A stretch of DNA of 64,000 nt from Ovis canadensis. Its lineage: Eukaryota; Chordata; Mammalia; Artiodactyla; Bovidae. The position numbers and the translations under genes are program-made. Under the pieces are notes generated by a model. The model had not been told where the DNA came from and made no database searches. It saw nothing but the letters and a program-made list of their open reading frames with translations. Numbering within the stretch: position 1 is the stretch's first letter; every line of letters begins with the position of its first letter. Below are positions 1-11,888 of this stretch, piece after piece. Where the stretch lies: the NCBI RefSeq assembly GCF_042477335.2, contig NC_091247.1, positions 43,702,501 through 43,766,500 of the forward strand, written 5' to 3'.

Positions 1-516
1 CATTTCTTTTTGGGTATATTCTATAGCTATTTTCTCTCTGGTTACCATGGGGATTACATTTAACATACTAAAGTTATAACATTTGAATATAAATTTATAG
101 CAACCTAGTTTCAATAACATACAAAAACTCTGCTCCTTTGGAGCTCCTTCCCAACCCCTTTCAGTTACTGATGTCACAGACTTACACCTTTAAGCCCCAT
201 GTGCCGTAAACATAAACTGACAGTTCTTTCAAATGCACCAGTCTCTTAAATTATAGAGAAGACAAGATTTGATGTTACAAACCAAAGTTACAGTTTTACA
301 CTAATAATTTTTTTCTTTAAATCTTATTAGTCTCTTAGATCATGTAGGAAACCAAAAGTGCAGTTGAAAACCATTTTTACAATAATACTAGCTTTTATAT
401 GTGCCCATGTGTCTACGTATTTCTCCATATGACTTTGAGTTACCGTCTGGTGTCCTTGCATTTCACTTTGCAGGACTCTCTTCAACTTCTGCTTTAAGAC
501 AGTCCTAGTCATCAAG

Positions 517-800
517 ATGGAGAAGGCAATGGCAACCCACTCCAGTACTCTTGCCTGGAAAATCCCATGGCAGAGGAGCCTGGTGGGCTATAGTCCATGG
601 GGTCGCTAAGAATCGGACACGACTGAGCGACTTCACTTTCACTTTTCACTTTCATGCATTGGAGAAGGAAATGGCAACCCACTCCAGTGTTCTTGCCTGG
701 AGAATCCTAGGGATGGGGGAGCCTGATGGGCTGCTGTCTATGGGGTCGCACAGAGTTGGACACAACTGAAGTGGCTTGGCAGCAGCAGCAGCAGCAGCAG
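517..800 (+). mobile_element. Bov-A2 SINE with (AGC)n tail
   Basis: Two tandem Bov-A monomers (each starting near 'ggagaaggcaatggcaaccc') joined by a short CTTTCACTTT-rich linker and ending in an (AGC)n run at about 778-800. Similar short sequence (TCATCA) flanks both ends, consistent with a target-site duplication inside the HAL1/L1 element. Confidence 0.85.
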
Positions 801-1011
801 TCATCATGAACTCCCTTAGTTTATGTTTATTCAGGAATGTCTTAATTTTTCCCCACTTTTGAAGGATAGTTTTGCCAGATATAGGATTCCTGGCTGACAG
901 GTTTTTTCCTTTTAGTACTTTGGGTAAATCAGCCTACTGTTTTCTGGCCTCCCAATTTCTGATGAGAAATGTGCTGATAATCTTATTGACGTTCCCTTGT
1001 ATATAATGATT

Positions 1012-2041
1012 TGCAAAAGAGATGGGAATACCAGACCACCTGACCTGCCTCTTGAGAAATCTGTATGCAGTTCAGGAAGCAACAGTTAGAACTGGACATG
1101 GAACAACAGACTGGTTCCAAATAGGAAAAGGAGTATGTCAAGTCTGTATATTGTCACCCTGCTTATTTAACTTATATGTAGAGTACATCATGAGAAACGC
1201 TGGACTGGAAGAAACACAAGCTGGAATCAAGATTGCCAGGAGAAATATCAATAACCTCAGATATGCAGATGACACCACCCTTATGGCAGAAAGTGAAGAG
1301 GAACTCAAAAGCCTCTTGATGCAAGTGAAAGAAGAAAGTGAAAAAGTTGGCTTAAAGCTCAACATTCAGAAAACGAAGATCATGGCATCTGGTCCCATCA
1401 CTTCATGGGAAATAGACGGGGAAACAGTGGAAACAGTGTCAGACTTTATTTTTTTTGGGCTATAGAATCACTGCAGATAGTGACTGCAGCCATGAAATTA
1501 AAAGACACTTACTCCTTGGAAGAAAAGTTATGACCAACCTAGATAGTATATTCAAAAGCAGAGATATTACTTTGCCGACTAAGGTCCGTCTAGTCAAGGC
1601 TATGGTTTTTCCTGTGGTCATGTATGGATGTGAGAGTTGGACTGTGAAGAAGGCTGAGCCCCGAATAATTAATGCTTTTGAACTGTGGTGTTGGAGAAGA
1701 CTCTAGAGAGTCCCTTGGACTGAAATGAGATCCAACCAGTCCATTCTGCAGGAGATCAACCCTGGGATTTCTTTGGAAGGAATGATGCTAAAGCTGAAGC
1801 TCCAGTACTTTGGCCACCTCATGTGAAGAGTTGACTCATTGGAAAAGACTTTGATGGTGGGAGGGATTGGGGACAGGAGGAGAAGGGGACGACATCCTCT
1901 TGGATGGCTGGATGGCATCACGGACTCGATGGACATGAGTCTGAGTGAACTCTGGGAGATGGTGATGGACAGGGAGGCCTGGTGTGCTGCGATTCATGGG
2001 GTCGCAAAGAGTCGGACACGACTGAGCGACTGAGCTGAGCA
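1012..2041 (+). mobile_element. BovB (RTE-clade) LINE, 5'-truncated
   Basis: About 1 kb of the 3' part of a BovB retrotransposon, inserted in the HAL1/L1 element. It encodes the C-terminal half of the reverse transcriptase and ends with the typical BovB 3' segment shared with Bov SINEs ('gtcggacacgactgagcgac'). The 5' half, including the endonuclease domain, is absent. Confidence 0.9.
1022..2033 (+). pseudogene. BovB reverse transcriptase fragment, disrupted
   Basis: The frame at 1022-1465 carries the reverse transcriptase catalytic motif YADD (in 'LRYADDTTLMAES') and the 'GVCQ...SP' palm region. A frameshift at the T-run near 1450-1457 moves the homology into another frame (1455-1706, 'VVMYGCESWTVKKAE'). 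That frame stops at 1704-1706; a further stop lies near 1823, and the last part continues from 1839 to 2033 ('[19 protein letters not shown]'). The order and content match RTE-type BovB. With a frameshift, two internal stops and a missing N-terminal half it cannot make active enzyme. Confidence 0.9.
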
Positions 2042-2042
2042 G

Positions 2043-2441
2043 CTATGTCTTATTGCCTTCAGGATTCTGTCTTTGTCTTTTGAAAGTTGTATTGTAATAT
2101 GTAGGTCTTGTTGACTTCATTTTACTTGGAGTTTCTTGAGCTTCTTGAATGGTTATATTCATGATTTTAATCAATGTGGGAATTCCAGCCATTATTTCAT
2201 CAAATATTCTCTCTTCTTCTGGGACTCCCACAGTGCACATGTTGGTCCACTTGATGGTATTCCATAGGCCCCTTAGGTTGTCTTCACTTTTCTTCAATAT
2301 TTTTTTCTTTGTCTTCTCAGATTTGATTATTTTCATTGTCCTATCTTTAAGTTTGCTGATTCTTTCTTCTGTGCAAATCTGCCTTTGAATCTCTCTAGTG
2401 AATTTTTCATTTGAGTTATAGTACTGTTCAGCTCTAGACAT
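2043..2441 (-). pseudogene. HAL1/L1 ORF1-like fossil reading frame (132 codons)
   Basis: A minus-strand open frame of 132 codons, rich in Lys, Glu and Arg. It contains an L1 ORF1p-like stretch with 'LKKSEDNLRGLWNTIKW' followed by 'VGVPEEE', matching the region where the coiled coil of ORF1p passes into its RNA-binding domain. In L1 and HAL1 this protein is the RNA-binding chaperone. Here it is only a fragment: the element is broken by BovB immediately downstream and lacks intact ends. It is a transposon relic and not a host gene. Confidence 0.6.
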
Positions 2442-3281
2442 TCTTTTTGGTTTCCCTTTTAGGTTTTCTTTCTCTTGAAATTTCCGTTTTGTTCACACAT
2501 CATTTTCTTGACTTTCTCCACATCTTCCTTTACTTCTTTGAGCAGTTTTGGACAGTGTGTTAAAGTCTTTGTCTATTATATCTCCATTAGATCTTTTCTG
2601 AGGACAGTTTCTGTTGATTTATTTTTTCCTTTCAATGGATCGTGTTTTCCTGTTGTATTGTATGCCTCGTGGGGGGTTTTTTGGTGAACACAGGCCATTA
2701 GAATCTAATAATGTTATAATTCTGGAAATCAAGGTTTCAGATCCTCTTCCTCAAGGTTTGCTGTTTTCTTGTATTGTTTTTGTTGGTCATTTTTGCTTTT
2801 TAGAATGTGTTAGCCTGTCTTTGTGCCAAGGTCAGCCTGAGGTCTAAGTTTAAGGTTTTTCGGGTCTTTTCTGAGCCTTTCTTTAGGTGTACATGGTTAT
2901 GTTCTTGTTTTCCCTATATATTAGTTTTTCAGTGTCCTAGTCTTTAATGTCTAGGTGTGGTGGGTAGGTTCTGGCCCTTTAAAACCCCTTGGAAAGTCAT
3001 TTCAGGTGGAAGGGGAGGGGCTTGCAATAATACGGAGGAGGGCAAGTGCAGCAACAATGATTTCTACTTCTTTGTCTATACTTACATCATCAGAAGCAAC
3101 AATGAGAGCCCAGACCCCCTAATATTTAGAGGAGAGGATCGTTTTTGCTCCCCTAACTTTTACGAACTGCTTGCAAGCTACTCAGGAGCATGTGCATACC
3201 CCGGGGTAGGAGGGTGGCCAGCTGCTTCTGTGCTAAGAGCTGTAATTGACTGAAAGTAACCAAAACTTACTACAGTTTACC

Positions 3282-3323
3282 ATGGAAGTCTTCCCCTGGA
3301 AGATGGAAGTCTTCCCCTGGAAG
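3282..3323 (+). repeat. Perfect 21-bp tandem duplication
   Basis: The 21 bases beginning ATGGAAGTCTTCCCC at 3282-3302 are repeated exactly at 3303-3323, near the outer end of the HAL1/L1 element. A partly similar third copy follows. Confidence 0.9.
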
Positions 3324-3480
3324 TTGGAAGCCCTCAACAGATGCCAGAATTTCAAACAATTGTGCCAGTGCAGTTGTTTTCTAGGTGGAGAGACAGATTC
3401 CTGGTGCTTCCTACTCTACCATCTCCCAGAATCCTCTCCTCTTCATTCTGTCTTTAAGAGAGCTCTGATTTTATTTGGGA

Positions 3481-3848
3481 TAGCTCTGTGCTAAGCTAAA
3501 ATACATGATGTTCTGACACCCTTCTAGATGAAGTGGCTACATTCTGCTCTGTTCTTGTCTGTGAGATGTGGGTAGAGGTCCCTGGGGAGAAAATATGCCT
3601 TCTTAAATAAAAAGACAAAGCCTCATGAAGACAAGACTTTTGAATTTATTCTTACATAGAATGTAGATGGAATAGCTGGTGGATAGCAACTCTCTTGTGA
3701 CCATGAGCTGCCATGAGGATAGTGAACAGTTCCTTTTGAACTAGCTTTCTAGTCCTGAGCTGTGAACCTCAGACTTAGTAATTTCATGAGAAAAAAAAAA
3801 CAAAAAACTCTTAGTCATTTCAGCCAGTTAGTATTTCTTTACTTATGT
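3481..3848. other. No gene seen
   Basis: AT-rich non-coding sequence without a recognised repeat or long reading frame. Confidence 0.6.
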
Positions 3849-4050
3849 AGTGGTAGTAAGTCGCTTCAGTTGTGTCTGACTCTTTGCAATCCTGTGGTTG
3901 TAGCCTGCCAGGCTCCTCTGTCCATGGGATTCTCCAGGCAAGAATACTAGAGTGGGTTGCCATGCCCTCCTCCAAGGGATCTTCCTGACTCAGGGATCTA
4001 ACTGGGGTGTCCTGCATTACAGGCAGATTCTTCACCATCTGAGCCACTAC
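3849..4050 (-). mobile_element. Bov-tA-type SINE
   Basis: Reverse complement of the Bov tail ('gactctttgcaatcctgtgg') followed at the right end by the tRNA-like head ('ttcaccatctgagccac'). Confidence 0.85.
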
Positions 4051-4969
4051 TTATAGCCAAGTAAATCCTAATATACTACTCAAGCCCATAATCCATCAAA
4101 CAGAATAGAAGCATAGACCAGTGGAAATATTTATGACTGTGATGAGCACCAGTATTCTTCAGAGCAATTCAAGAGATTGAGATTTGGGATCTAAGGTTCA
4201 GTTGCATACACACATAATGGATATTAAAAAAATATGGGTATGTCTACTCTTAATGAGACTTAAAGCTTTCTAAATTTTTTGTGTACATTCCTCATTTCTT
4301 GGGGTTCACTTGCCAAACATTACTGGCATTTTTTTAAGTGAAAAAAGAAAGTATTATAGCCCAGTTACAGCAATGAAAGTAAGAAGGGATATGTTGGTTT
4401 CTCCCATTACTTATGTTGTAAAGCATTTGAAGAAAGTAGCTGATCTTTTCTAGTCTTTATTATGCTTTGTTATGTATACATCTTTCCATCAGAGTATGAA
4501 GTGACAAGGAGGAGAAAATTATGAATAATTAACCAGCCAGAGATCTTACTTTCTCCTAGTTCTTTTCTTAAGCTTGCCCTAGGGCCTGACACAGTGGACA
4601 GTCAGTAAATGTTTGTTAGACAAAGAAGAAAAAGGTGGAGTTGGTTTTATATTGAATTGCAGGGACAGAGGTACATTTTGAATGCTAGTCAGATGATGAG
4701 ATTTATTCAATAAAAATGTTTCTTTCCTGTACTCCAGTCTGACCTAATGCCTTAAGTAAGTGGAGCTCCATCTAATCTCCAGTGTGTATCCCAAACCTGT
4801 ACATGAGATTCATCACAGCTGACAGCAGTGAATGAGGCCTGATGGCGAGGAGCAAGGGAGCTTGCCTTGCAACACCAGAGACCAGTGTGCAGTATTGAAT
4901 TTAATGAGCATTATCTAATTAAGTAATTATTAATAACAAAACAGCTATAATACCTTACTTTATCATTTT
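4051..4969. other. No gene; possible L2 3' tail at 4565-4625
   Basis: Mostly unique AT-rich DNA. The segment 4565-4625 ('gcctgacacagtggacagtcagtaaatgtttgtt') resembles the common 3' end of L2 elements. No coding signal. Confidence 0.45.
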
Positions 4970-5190
4970 TGAGAGACTGTGCCAACATCTTTACATTCAT
5001 AATCTCATTTAACCCACATGATAACACCATGCCTCAGGTTCTAATTCTGTCCCGTTTTTACAGTTGAGAAAATTGAGGCTTAAGCAAGTTGTCTAAGGTC
5101 AGATCGCCAGCACACAGTCAAGCTGGAACTTGAAACCCTGTCTGTCTCAGGACGATTTGACTCCAGAGTTAGTGTTCTTAGGCATGTCAA
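4970..5190 (+). mobile_element. MIR SINE
   Basis: Diverged MIR: 'ataatctcatttaacccac', then a cccgtttttacagttgagaa core, then 'agttgtctaaggtca' and a terminal 'gactccagagtta' region, in consensus order. Confidence 0.75.
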
Positions 5191-6060
5191 AAAATCTTAA
5201 CTATAGTTTGTTTAATTACATGTTAAATAATCTCAAAATACTCTGTGTTTTGTACTTTGGTTTCTCTGCAAAAAACCAAAAGGTAATGGTATAAAAGTGG
5301 TCTAACTCATAGTAAGACTTTTTTACTGTTAATGTGAAAAAGATGGTTTCTGAGGAAGGGTGCTTTACATGATCTTTTTTTATTTACTTCGAGTGGGAGG
5401 GTGGGTCGGAGGTGGATGAATATGCTTTGCTGGCGTTACAGCAACGCATGGTGGGGGCAGAAGAGCGTGAATGCACATTACGCAGAGTGCAGCTTCACAT
5501 CCGATAGGTGTGTAACTGAGCTGCCTGACTCTGGCAGCCTGATGAATCATGGCATTTTAAGCTCTGTGTGTGTCATCAATGTATGTGGGTTGAAATTGCA
5601 TGGAAGCCTAGTAGTCCACAACAAATAAATAAAAGCAAAAATACACCACTGGAGTAACTGCAGCATTTCATATAGCAACTGAATATTTGTGAGATCTGTA
5701 CATTGTGAGCTTTTTGTTTTTAGAGGTCTTACTAGCTAGATCATTTTAACATTTTCTGTTTACTTAAGTGTTTAAGATTCAGTCATAAAAATCTCACTCT
5801 GAACTGAAGCTGTTTATAGACACTTAGCCAGTGTGTGGGCATTTTGAAAAGAAAAAGATATATTTTTAAAAGATATGTTAAAAATTTGCTGCTTCATAAA
5901 TAGGTAGGTAGATAGACAAATGGATAGATTACCATACTTAAAATTTCCATATGAATCTGTTTGCAGAAATGTGCTTTGGCAAAGAGTCTTCTTTAAATAG
6001 TGAAGTAAAGTGATATTTGCAATAACATAAATTTGAAAAAAAAAAAAAAAACACCTGTAT
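5191..6060. other. No gene seen
   Basis: AT-rich non-coding DNA ending in an A-run near 6040-6056. No recognised repeat or convincing frame. Confidence 0.55.
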
Positions 6061-6245
6061 CTGGAATCTACACTTTGCCGCTTGGTCATTGTGGCATTCT
6101 GAGAATGTTTTCTTTGAACCTCAACTCCTCAGGTGTAAAGTGGGGTGGTAGCAGCTGGGCCTACTTGGAGCTTTGAGGTATAGGGAGCAACAAAGATGGT
6201 GATGTCAACGCACTTCATAATGTGTAAAAATAAGTAATTATACAG
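6061..6245 (+). mobile_element. MIR SINE, diverged
   Basis: Shows the MIR order: a degraded 'aacctcaactcctcaggtgtaaagtgggg' block, then 'gatgtcaacgcacttcataatgtg'. Confidence 0.5.
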
Positions 6246-7402
6246 ATTTAAAGGTGTGGTGTTGTTATCACATTCTCCACAGCCAGCAGATGGACCAGCC
6301 TAACACCGTCCTTCATCCATGAAAGTGACAGTGTCAATTTCTGTCTCTCAGGCAACACAGATTTATTGAACTCTTATACTGTGGTGGACTTCCTTCACAT
6401 CAGCGGAACTTATGTTTAGATTTACAACAGCTATGGTTTATACAGTGGTGTATTATTTATTCAGGCGTTCTGTATACTTGCATTTCATAGATGTTTGAAC
6501 TTTCTCTTTAAGCACCCAAATTTGTTTGATGTAAACTTGTTCAATAAAAATATTTCCTTATATCATTTCCCTATATTGTTGTTATTATTACATTGTCCCC
6601 CCAGAAAGCACTGAACATAATGCTGCCTTTTCTTCATGATTCAGGATCATTTAGATCGCTAAGGTATTCCGTTGGAATACAGAGCCTTTTAGGGCAGGGC
6701 TAGTGAGGGGCATGGTGCTATTTGTCTCTATTTTAAATGATCCCATGCACTAAATTTTTTGAGCTCTTGTGTCAACATTTTTTAATCCCCCAACCCTGGT
6801 TTCTAATTGTTAGCCACCTTTTTCTTTTCCTTTTTTTTTGGTGGTGAGTAGGGGGGGGGGGGGTGGTTACTATCAGTGTGCTTCTTTTTAAATCCATTCT
6901 CCCCACTAATTTCCATTTACGATCTATTGTGTAGGGGAAAAAACAAATAAAATAATCTTTAAACTTAAATAGATACTCAGGGAGGGCATAATAACACATG
7001 AGGTTGATGCATGGGCTTTATGATTTCTTCTTTTTTTTTTCCCTCAAGGACTTCTTTTTGCTTGCTTTGTTGGTTCTGAGTAACTGGAGTCTCTCTGAAT
7101 GAATCATTTTGCGCAACACCACCATTTATAGTCTGTATCAGTTTCCTCTAATAGTCACCAGTGATACTTAGCTAGCTCATTACCAATTATAAAATTCTTC
7201 AGCATTCCTCGATCCCCACATATTCATGAGAGATAGGCAGGTTGTATATATTTTAAAAAAATATTTTAAGATGATGAAATGAGAAAACTAAGGCATAGTT
7301 GGAGGTTATTTGGCAGGTTATTTTATCCAGGGGTTGCAGCAGAATGCATTCTAGGGAGGCTTATTCACCCAGACATGCATGTAGCCTTTACCTGGATCTT
7401 CT
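6246..7402. other. No gene; homopolymer G13 at 6851-6863
   Basis: Non-coding AT-rich sequence with several A/T runs and a run of 13 G at 6851-6863. No gene or clear repeat family recognised. Confidence 0.5.
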
Positions 7403-7590
7403 TGTTCAGTTGTGTCCGACTCTTTATGACCCCATGGACTGAAGCATGCCAGGCTTCCCTGTCCTTCACCATCTCCCAGAGTTTGCTCACACTCATGTCC
7501 ATCGAGTCAGTAATGCCATCCAACCATCTGATCCTCTGTTGTCCCTTCTCTTCCTGCCTTCAGTCTTTCCCAGCATCAGGGTTTTTTCCC
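7403..7590 (-). mobile_element. BovB LINE 3' fragment
   Basis: Reverse complement of the BovB 3' end. It includes the part beyond the SINE-shared tail ('cttcaccatctcccagagtt', 'catgtccatcgagtcagtaa', 'cccagcatcagggttttt'), which Bov SINEs do not carry. Confidence 0.85.
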
Positions 7591-7845
7591 AGCTGGCTAT
7601 CCCATTTCACTAGGTCTGGGCAGGACTCGGGTTACATTTTGGAAAAACATCCCAAATAATTCTAATGCATAAAGCTTTTCCTAACTTTTTCCCCGTTTTC
7701 TACACTCTTCCACCATCTCTGCTCTCATTCAGAACCACTAGGTTGAGTTTCTATGACCAGTAAGTGATTTATTAAGATGTTTTCACCTGCATGTCAACAA
7801 ATAGTGTCTTACACTTATGATTTGTAATGGTCCTGTAGTCAACTG

Positions 7846-7902
7846 AGGGCTTCCCTGGTGGCTCAGATGGTAAAGACTCTGCCTGCAATGCAGGAGCCCC
7901 AG
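7846..7902 (+). mobile_element. Truncated Bov-tA SINE head
   Basis: Only the tRNA-Glu-derived head is present ('gggcttccctggtggctcag' through 'gcctgcaatgcaggagcccc'). It ends inside the promoter region and the tail is missing. Confidence 0.75.
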
Positions 7903-7909
7903 GTGATGT

Positions 7910-8350
7910 GATCAGAATAGTGCCCTCCCTCCCCGCCCATGTTACCCATAGTAGAAGAGAGTCTGTGAATGTTTCTAAATTAAGGGGCTTGAAATTCTTA
8001 TTGTCCAGAGTATCCTGGGTTATTTGTCTGTGCTCCATGTAATCATAAGGGTCCTTATCAGGGGGAGGCAAGAAGGTTAGAGGCAGAAGAAGATGGGACG
8101 ACAGAAGCAGAGGTTGGAATAGGACATTTGGAAGATGGAAGAAGGGGATGCAAACCAAGGGGTGCAGGTGGCCTTGAAGCTGGAAAAGTCAAGGAAACAG
8201 ATTCTCTGGTGAAGCCTCCAGAAGGAACACAGGGCTGTCAACACTGCAGTTTTAGACCTCTGAACCTCCAGAACTGTAAGAGAATAAATTTGAGTCATTT
8301 TAAGGCACTGGGTTTATGGTAATTTGTTACAGAAGCAATAGGAAACCACT
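7910..8350 (+). mobile_element. MaLR-like LTR relic
   Basis: Ordered blocks typical of mammalian MaLR-type LTRs: 'gtaatcataagggtccttat', 'gaagcagaggttgga', 'gcaggtggccttgaagctgg', 'ctccagaactgtaag' then AATAAA at about 8283 and 'ggtaatttgttacagaagca' at the end. Exact subfamily not determined. Confidence 0.6.
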
Positions 8351-8364
8351 ATAGCTGGCAAGTC

Positions 8365-8470
8365 TAAAATACAGACTCCTGGGCGCTCCCACAGAGATAC
8401 TATTTTAGCTGAGCTGGGCAGGGTCTGGGTTGTGGGGTTGAACCATTCCCCCAGTGATTCAGTGGTCTGT
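8365..8470 (+). mobile_element. MER5-like hAT fragment (weak)
   Basis: The order 'acagactcctgggcgctccc', 'cattcccccagtgattc' resembles the middle of MER5A. Too short and diverged to be sure. Confidence 0.3.
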
Positions 8471-8894
8471 GTCCTTGGACCTCACCTGTGGTTACAAACA
8501 TACTCATAAGGCCATTGACTATCTCCCTTGGAGGTCTGAAGGTGGGTAGTCCTAGCGCCAGTTGTTCTTATCAGCTCATCAGCTCAGTGAACACCTTCAA
8601 GGACCCAGGCTCCACCTGGACCTTTCCCCACCACCTTTGGTCCTTAGCCTTCTAACATCATGTACACAGAATGGCTGCCTTAGCTCCAGGGACTGCATCC
8701 TCCTATGGTCAGGAAGGAGACAAAGAGCCCTTCCTGCATGCCCATATGTCTTCCATTTTTTAATCAGAGAAGAAAAGTTCTTTCCCAAGGCTCCCAGCAG
8801 ACTATCTCCTCTACCCAACGGGCCAGAACTGCACCACCCGGCATTACCTCCAGCAGCAAGAGAGGCCAGAAAGCAGGAAACCCCAGACCAGAGT
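8471..8894. other. No gene seen
   Basis: Moderately GC-rich non-coding sequence. Overlapping short frames show no recognised domain. Confidence 0.5.
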
Positions 8895-9120
8895 GCATGT
8901 GTGCTCAGTCGCTTCAGTCGTGCCCATTGTGTCCAACTCTTGGCGACCCTGAGGACTGTAGCCCGCCAGGCTTCTCTCTGTCCATGGGACTCTCCAGTAA
9001 GGAGTACTTGAATGGGATATGTCGCCCTCCTCTAGGGGATCTCCCTGACCCAGGGATCAAAGCTGCATCTCCTGCATTGCATGCAGGTTCTTTACTGTTG
9101 AGCCACTAGGGAAGCGCCCT
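8895..9120 (-). mobile_element. Bov-tA-type SINE with 10-bp target-site duplication
   Basis: Reverse-complement Bov tail and tRNA-like head. The flanks AGACCAGAGT at 8885-8894 and 9121-9130 are identical and define the insertion exactly. Confidence 0.9.
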
Positions 9121-9319
9121 AGACCAGAGTACTGTCTCAAAACGCTCTCCTGTTCTCCTCCTCCTGGGAGCCCTTTGTATCCCTCAAAGGACACTTACCT
9201 CTCATCCAGCTGGTGCCTCCCTCCTCCAGAGATGACCCCTTAATGCCAGGTCTTTGTGCCTTTTAAAATCACCTCACATGCCACCAGTGGCACTGTTCAC
9301 TTTGAAAGGAAAAAACAAA

Positions 9320-9480
9320 CAACAGCGCATTTTCTTATTTAATCTTTATAACCCTGGGAGGTGGGTAGTATTTTCCCTTTTTCACAGTGAAGAACCAGAG
9401 ATGGAGAAACATGCTGTGGAAGTCTCATTGGTGGCCAATCCGCCTTAACTGTGAAGCTCAGGCTGTTAACATCACACCAG
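9320..9480 (+). mobile_element. MIR SINE
   Basis: 'ttatttaatctttataaccc' followed by 'gaggtgggtagtatt' and the 'cagtgaagaaccagagatgg' block, in MIR consensus order. Confidence 0.65.
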
Positions 9481-9739
9481 CTCCAGCAGTGATTCTCTGC
9501 CGTGCGCTATTCCTAGTACATCTTTGAATATCAGGGTTTGGGCACAGTTGAAGAGATTACAAAGTCACAGCAACACTAAACAAATCAGTCATTACAATCC
9601 AGTCACCATCACTGGAGGTTGTTAAGAGAGGAGTGGGGTGACCCGACTTTTGTTTTAAAAGGATCCTTGACCACTGTCTTGAGGCTACATGGTTGGGGCC
9701 AAGAATATTGCAGTATTTGCTTCCCATCTGACTCAAGGT

Positions 9740-10233
9740 CAAGGCCAAAGTCGTTGCATTGGCTTCTAAGGTCCTCTGCACCCTCCCCACTCTTCCGTTT
9801 ACTTCCTCTCTACCCATGATCCTCTCCTCTCCTCCTCCACTGTGCCCTGAGGTCCCTGAGCCCTTGGGCACACACCTCACTGCAGCCCTGCTCACTTTTT
9901 CCGTTCCTCCTATCAGGAAAACTGGTGCTTGGCTTGAGTTTTCACCTTCAGATCTTCACTCAAACACCATTCTCTCAGTGAGGCTTTTCTAAAGCACTTC
10001 TTCAAAATTGCCCCCCACCCCACACAGATACAGCCAAGCACACATTCCCCATCCTTTAGAACACCTACTTTCTGTTATGCTGTATAATTGACTCTTCTTT
10101 CTTTTCTCTTTCCCCTCACTGGAACGTAAGAGCCATGAGAACAGGGATTTGGGTGTGTTTTGTTTGCTGCCACATTCTCAACTCCTAGAACCTACGACAC
10201 AGTGGACATACAATAAATATGTATTGAATGAAT
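9740..10233 (+). mobile_element. L2 LINE 3' end
   Basis: The end of the L2 reading frame region ('ggccaaagtcgttgcattgg', 'cttcagatcttcactcaaac', 'cagtgaggcttttctaaag') leads to the L2 3' terminus 'caataaatatgtattgaatg'. Confidence 0.75.
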
Positions 10234-10239
10234 GTATTC

Positions 10240-11160
10240 TCTATGCGTAGCTCTGATTGGTTCCATGGGGGGTAAATTCCTAGAAATGAGATGACCACAG
10301 TACAGGATACGGACCTTTTAGGAGATTCTTGATACACATATCCAAACTCTAGTCTTTCCAAGTTTGAATTCACTGAGAGTTTCATCAGTGGCTATGACAA
10401 CCTGTCCACGGTGCCTTCACATTGTTAGCAGTTTTATCTAACTTGCTTGGTGTATGGCAATTATATTTCTAATTTGTATTGCTTTGATTAGACGCATTTG
10501 TACTCTTTTTTTTTTTCCTGCATTTCTTCCTTTTGTTGATCATCAGCTTGTGTCCTTTGCCAGTTTGTCTAATTTAGTTTCATTGTTTCTTAATGTACTG
10601 TAGTATTGGTGTAACTGAGCCATAGAATTAGGTTAGGTTAGGTTACTAAGTCTTTGTTATATGTTTGCACATATTATTCCAGGTTTGTCATTTTTCTTTT
10701 AATTTTGCTTATGGTGTTTCTTGATGTATAGTTTTTTAGTGTAATTTGTTTTAATTTTATAGTTCTTTTTTTGCTTTATGTTTAGAAAACAAATCTTGTC
10801 TACCTCTAAGATCAGTTATTCATTTGTAATTTTTTTTTAGTTCTCTTACAATTTTAAAAATTATTTTATTATTTAGTTAATCTCTTGTGTTTTTTCATGT
10901 GTGAGGCAAAACTCTTTAACACCCATTATTCACCTTTAATCATTAACTGTTGCACTAACAATGCCATCTTTAGAATATACTAAATCTTTATACTAAGGTC
11001 TGTTTCAAGAATTTCAATGCAGATTCATTTATATTTTTCTTTTGCCAGAACCCAACTCTGTTAGTTATTACAGCTTTTTAATACATTCCTTTAAATTTTT
11101 TTTTCATTTGCTGATTATTATTAATAAATTTTATGCTCATTCTGTCAAGTTCTGGAATAG
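10240..11160 (-). mobile_element. Old L1 LINE, 3' region
   Basis: T-rich + strand matching the reverse complement of an L1 3' region ('tgtcctttgccagtttgtc', 'cttatggtgtttcttgatg', 'caagaatttcaatgcagatt'). A short (TTAGG)n run at 10628-10645 lies within it. Confidence 0.55.
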
Positions 11161-11164
11161 ATGA

Positions 11165-11660
11165 GGAGTTTACATCCTAAAATAAAAATCAGATTGTGCC
11201 TCTCTCCCATGGAAAGTCTTTTAATGACTCCCCCTCACCTTCAGGATATAAAGGCCAGACCCTTCAATGTGGCATCCAAGTCCTTCCTAGATGTGCCCAG
11301 TCAAACTCTCTGGTCTGGTATATTGCTACTCCCTGCTTGCGATTTACAAGAGCCTCACCCATGTCCTCTGCCGTTTCTCACCTTCCCATTTCTGCTGCTC
11401 CATCTGCCTTTAATGACCTTAACTAACCACCATTTACCCTAAAATCCATCACCGCTTCCCTGTTTCCACACTGGTCAGGCTCTGTGGCCGCTCGTGTGTA
11501 TCCATCGTCACCCTACACATGTCTGTATCAGCCTGCAACCCTGTGTCACAGTGATGAGTTAGTCTACCCTGTGAGCTTAGCAGGAGCATCTCTTGTTCAT
11601 TTTGCATTTCTTGTACCTGGCATGCTACCTGGCATGCCGTAGGTGGTGTAGATGGATTAG
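11165..11660 (+). mobile_element. L2 LINE fragment
   Basis: L2-like order: 'ggaaagtcttttaatgactc', 'atccaagtccttcctagatg', 'ctgctgctccatctgccttt' and a closing 'gtacctggcatgctacctgg'. Confidence 0.55.
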
Positions 11661-11888
11661 AGGAGAAAATCTAGGACTGGAAGTCAGGAAATAGATTGTT
11701 GCAATAATGAAAGATAATATGGCCTTGACCAGGGCAGTGGTGGGGAAATGGAGAGGAGGGGACATATTTGAAAAACATTTAAGAGAGAAAATTGATAGGA
11801 TTTTATGTCTGGTTAAATGTGAGAGAAAGGGAGAGAGAAGAAACTTAGAATCTTAGATTTCCAACTTAAGACACCAGGGATACCTTAT

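Larger units (their letters stand above)
1..3480 (-). mobile_element. HAL1/L1-type LINE, minus strand, interrupted
   Basis: The + strand reads as the reverse complement of a half-LINE (HAL1) or L1 5' region plus ORF1. Recognisable landmarks are the stretch at 1-150, the segment at 820-1010 (around the bases for 'tttctgatgagaaatgtgctg') and 2042-2900. The element is split by a Bov-A2 SINE (517-800) and a BovB copy (1012-2041) and resumes on the far side of each. The right-hand limit near 3480 is approximate. Family name is from memory of the consensus. Confidence 0.6.

Noticed and set aside
1022-2033. Reverse transcriptase reading frame as a functional gene
   Set aside because: 5'-truncated BovB with a frameshift and two internal stops.
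10628-10645. Telomere-like TTAGG repeats
   Set aside because: Only three and a half pentamer units inside an old L1; the vertebrate unit is TTAGGG. Simple local duplication.
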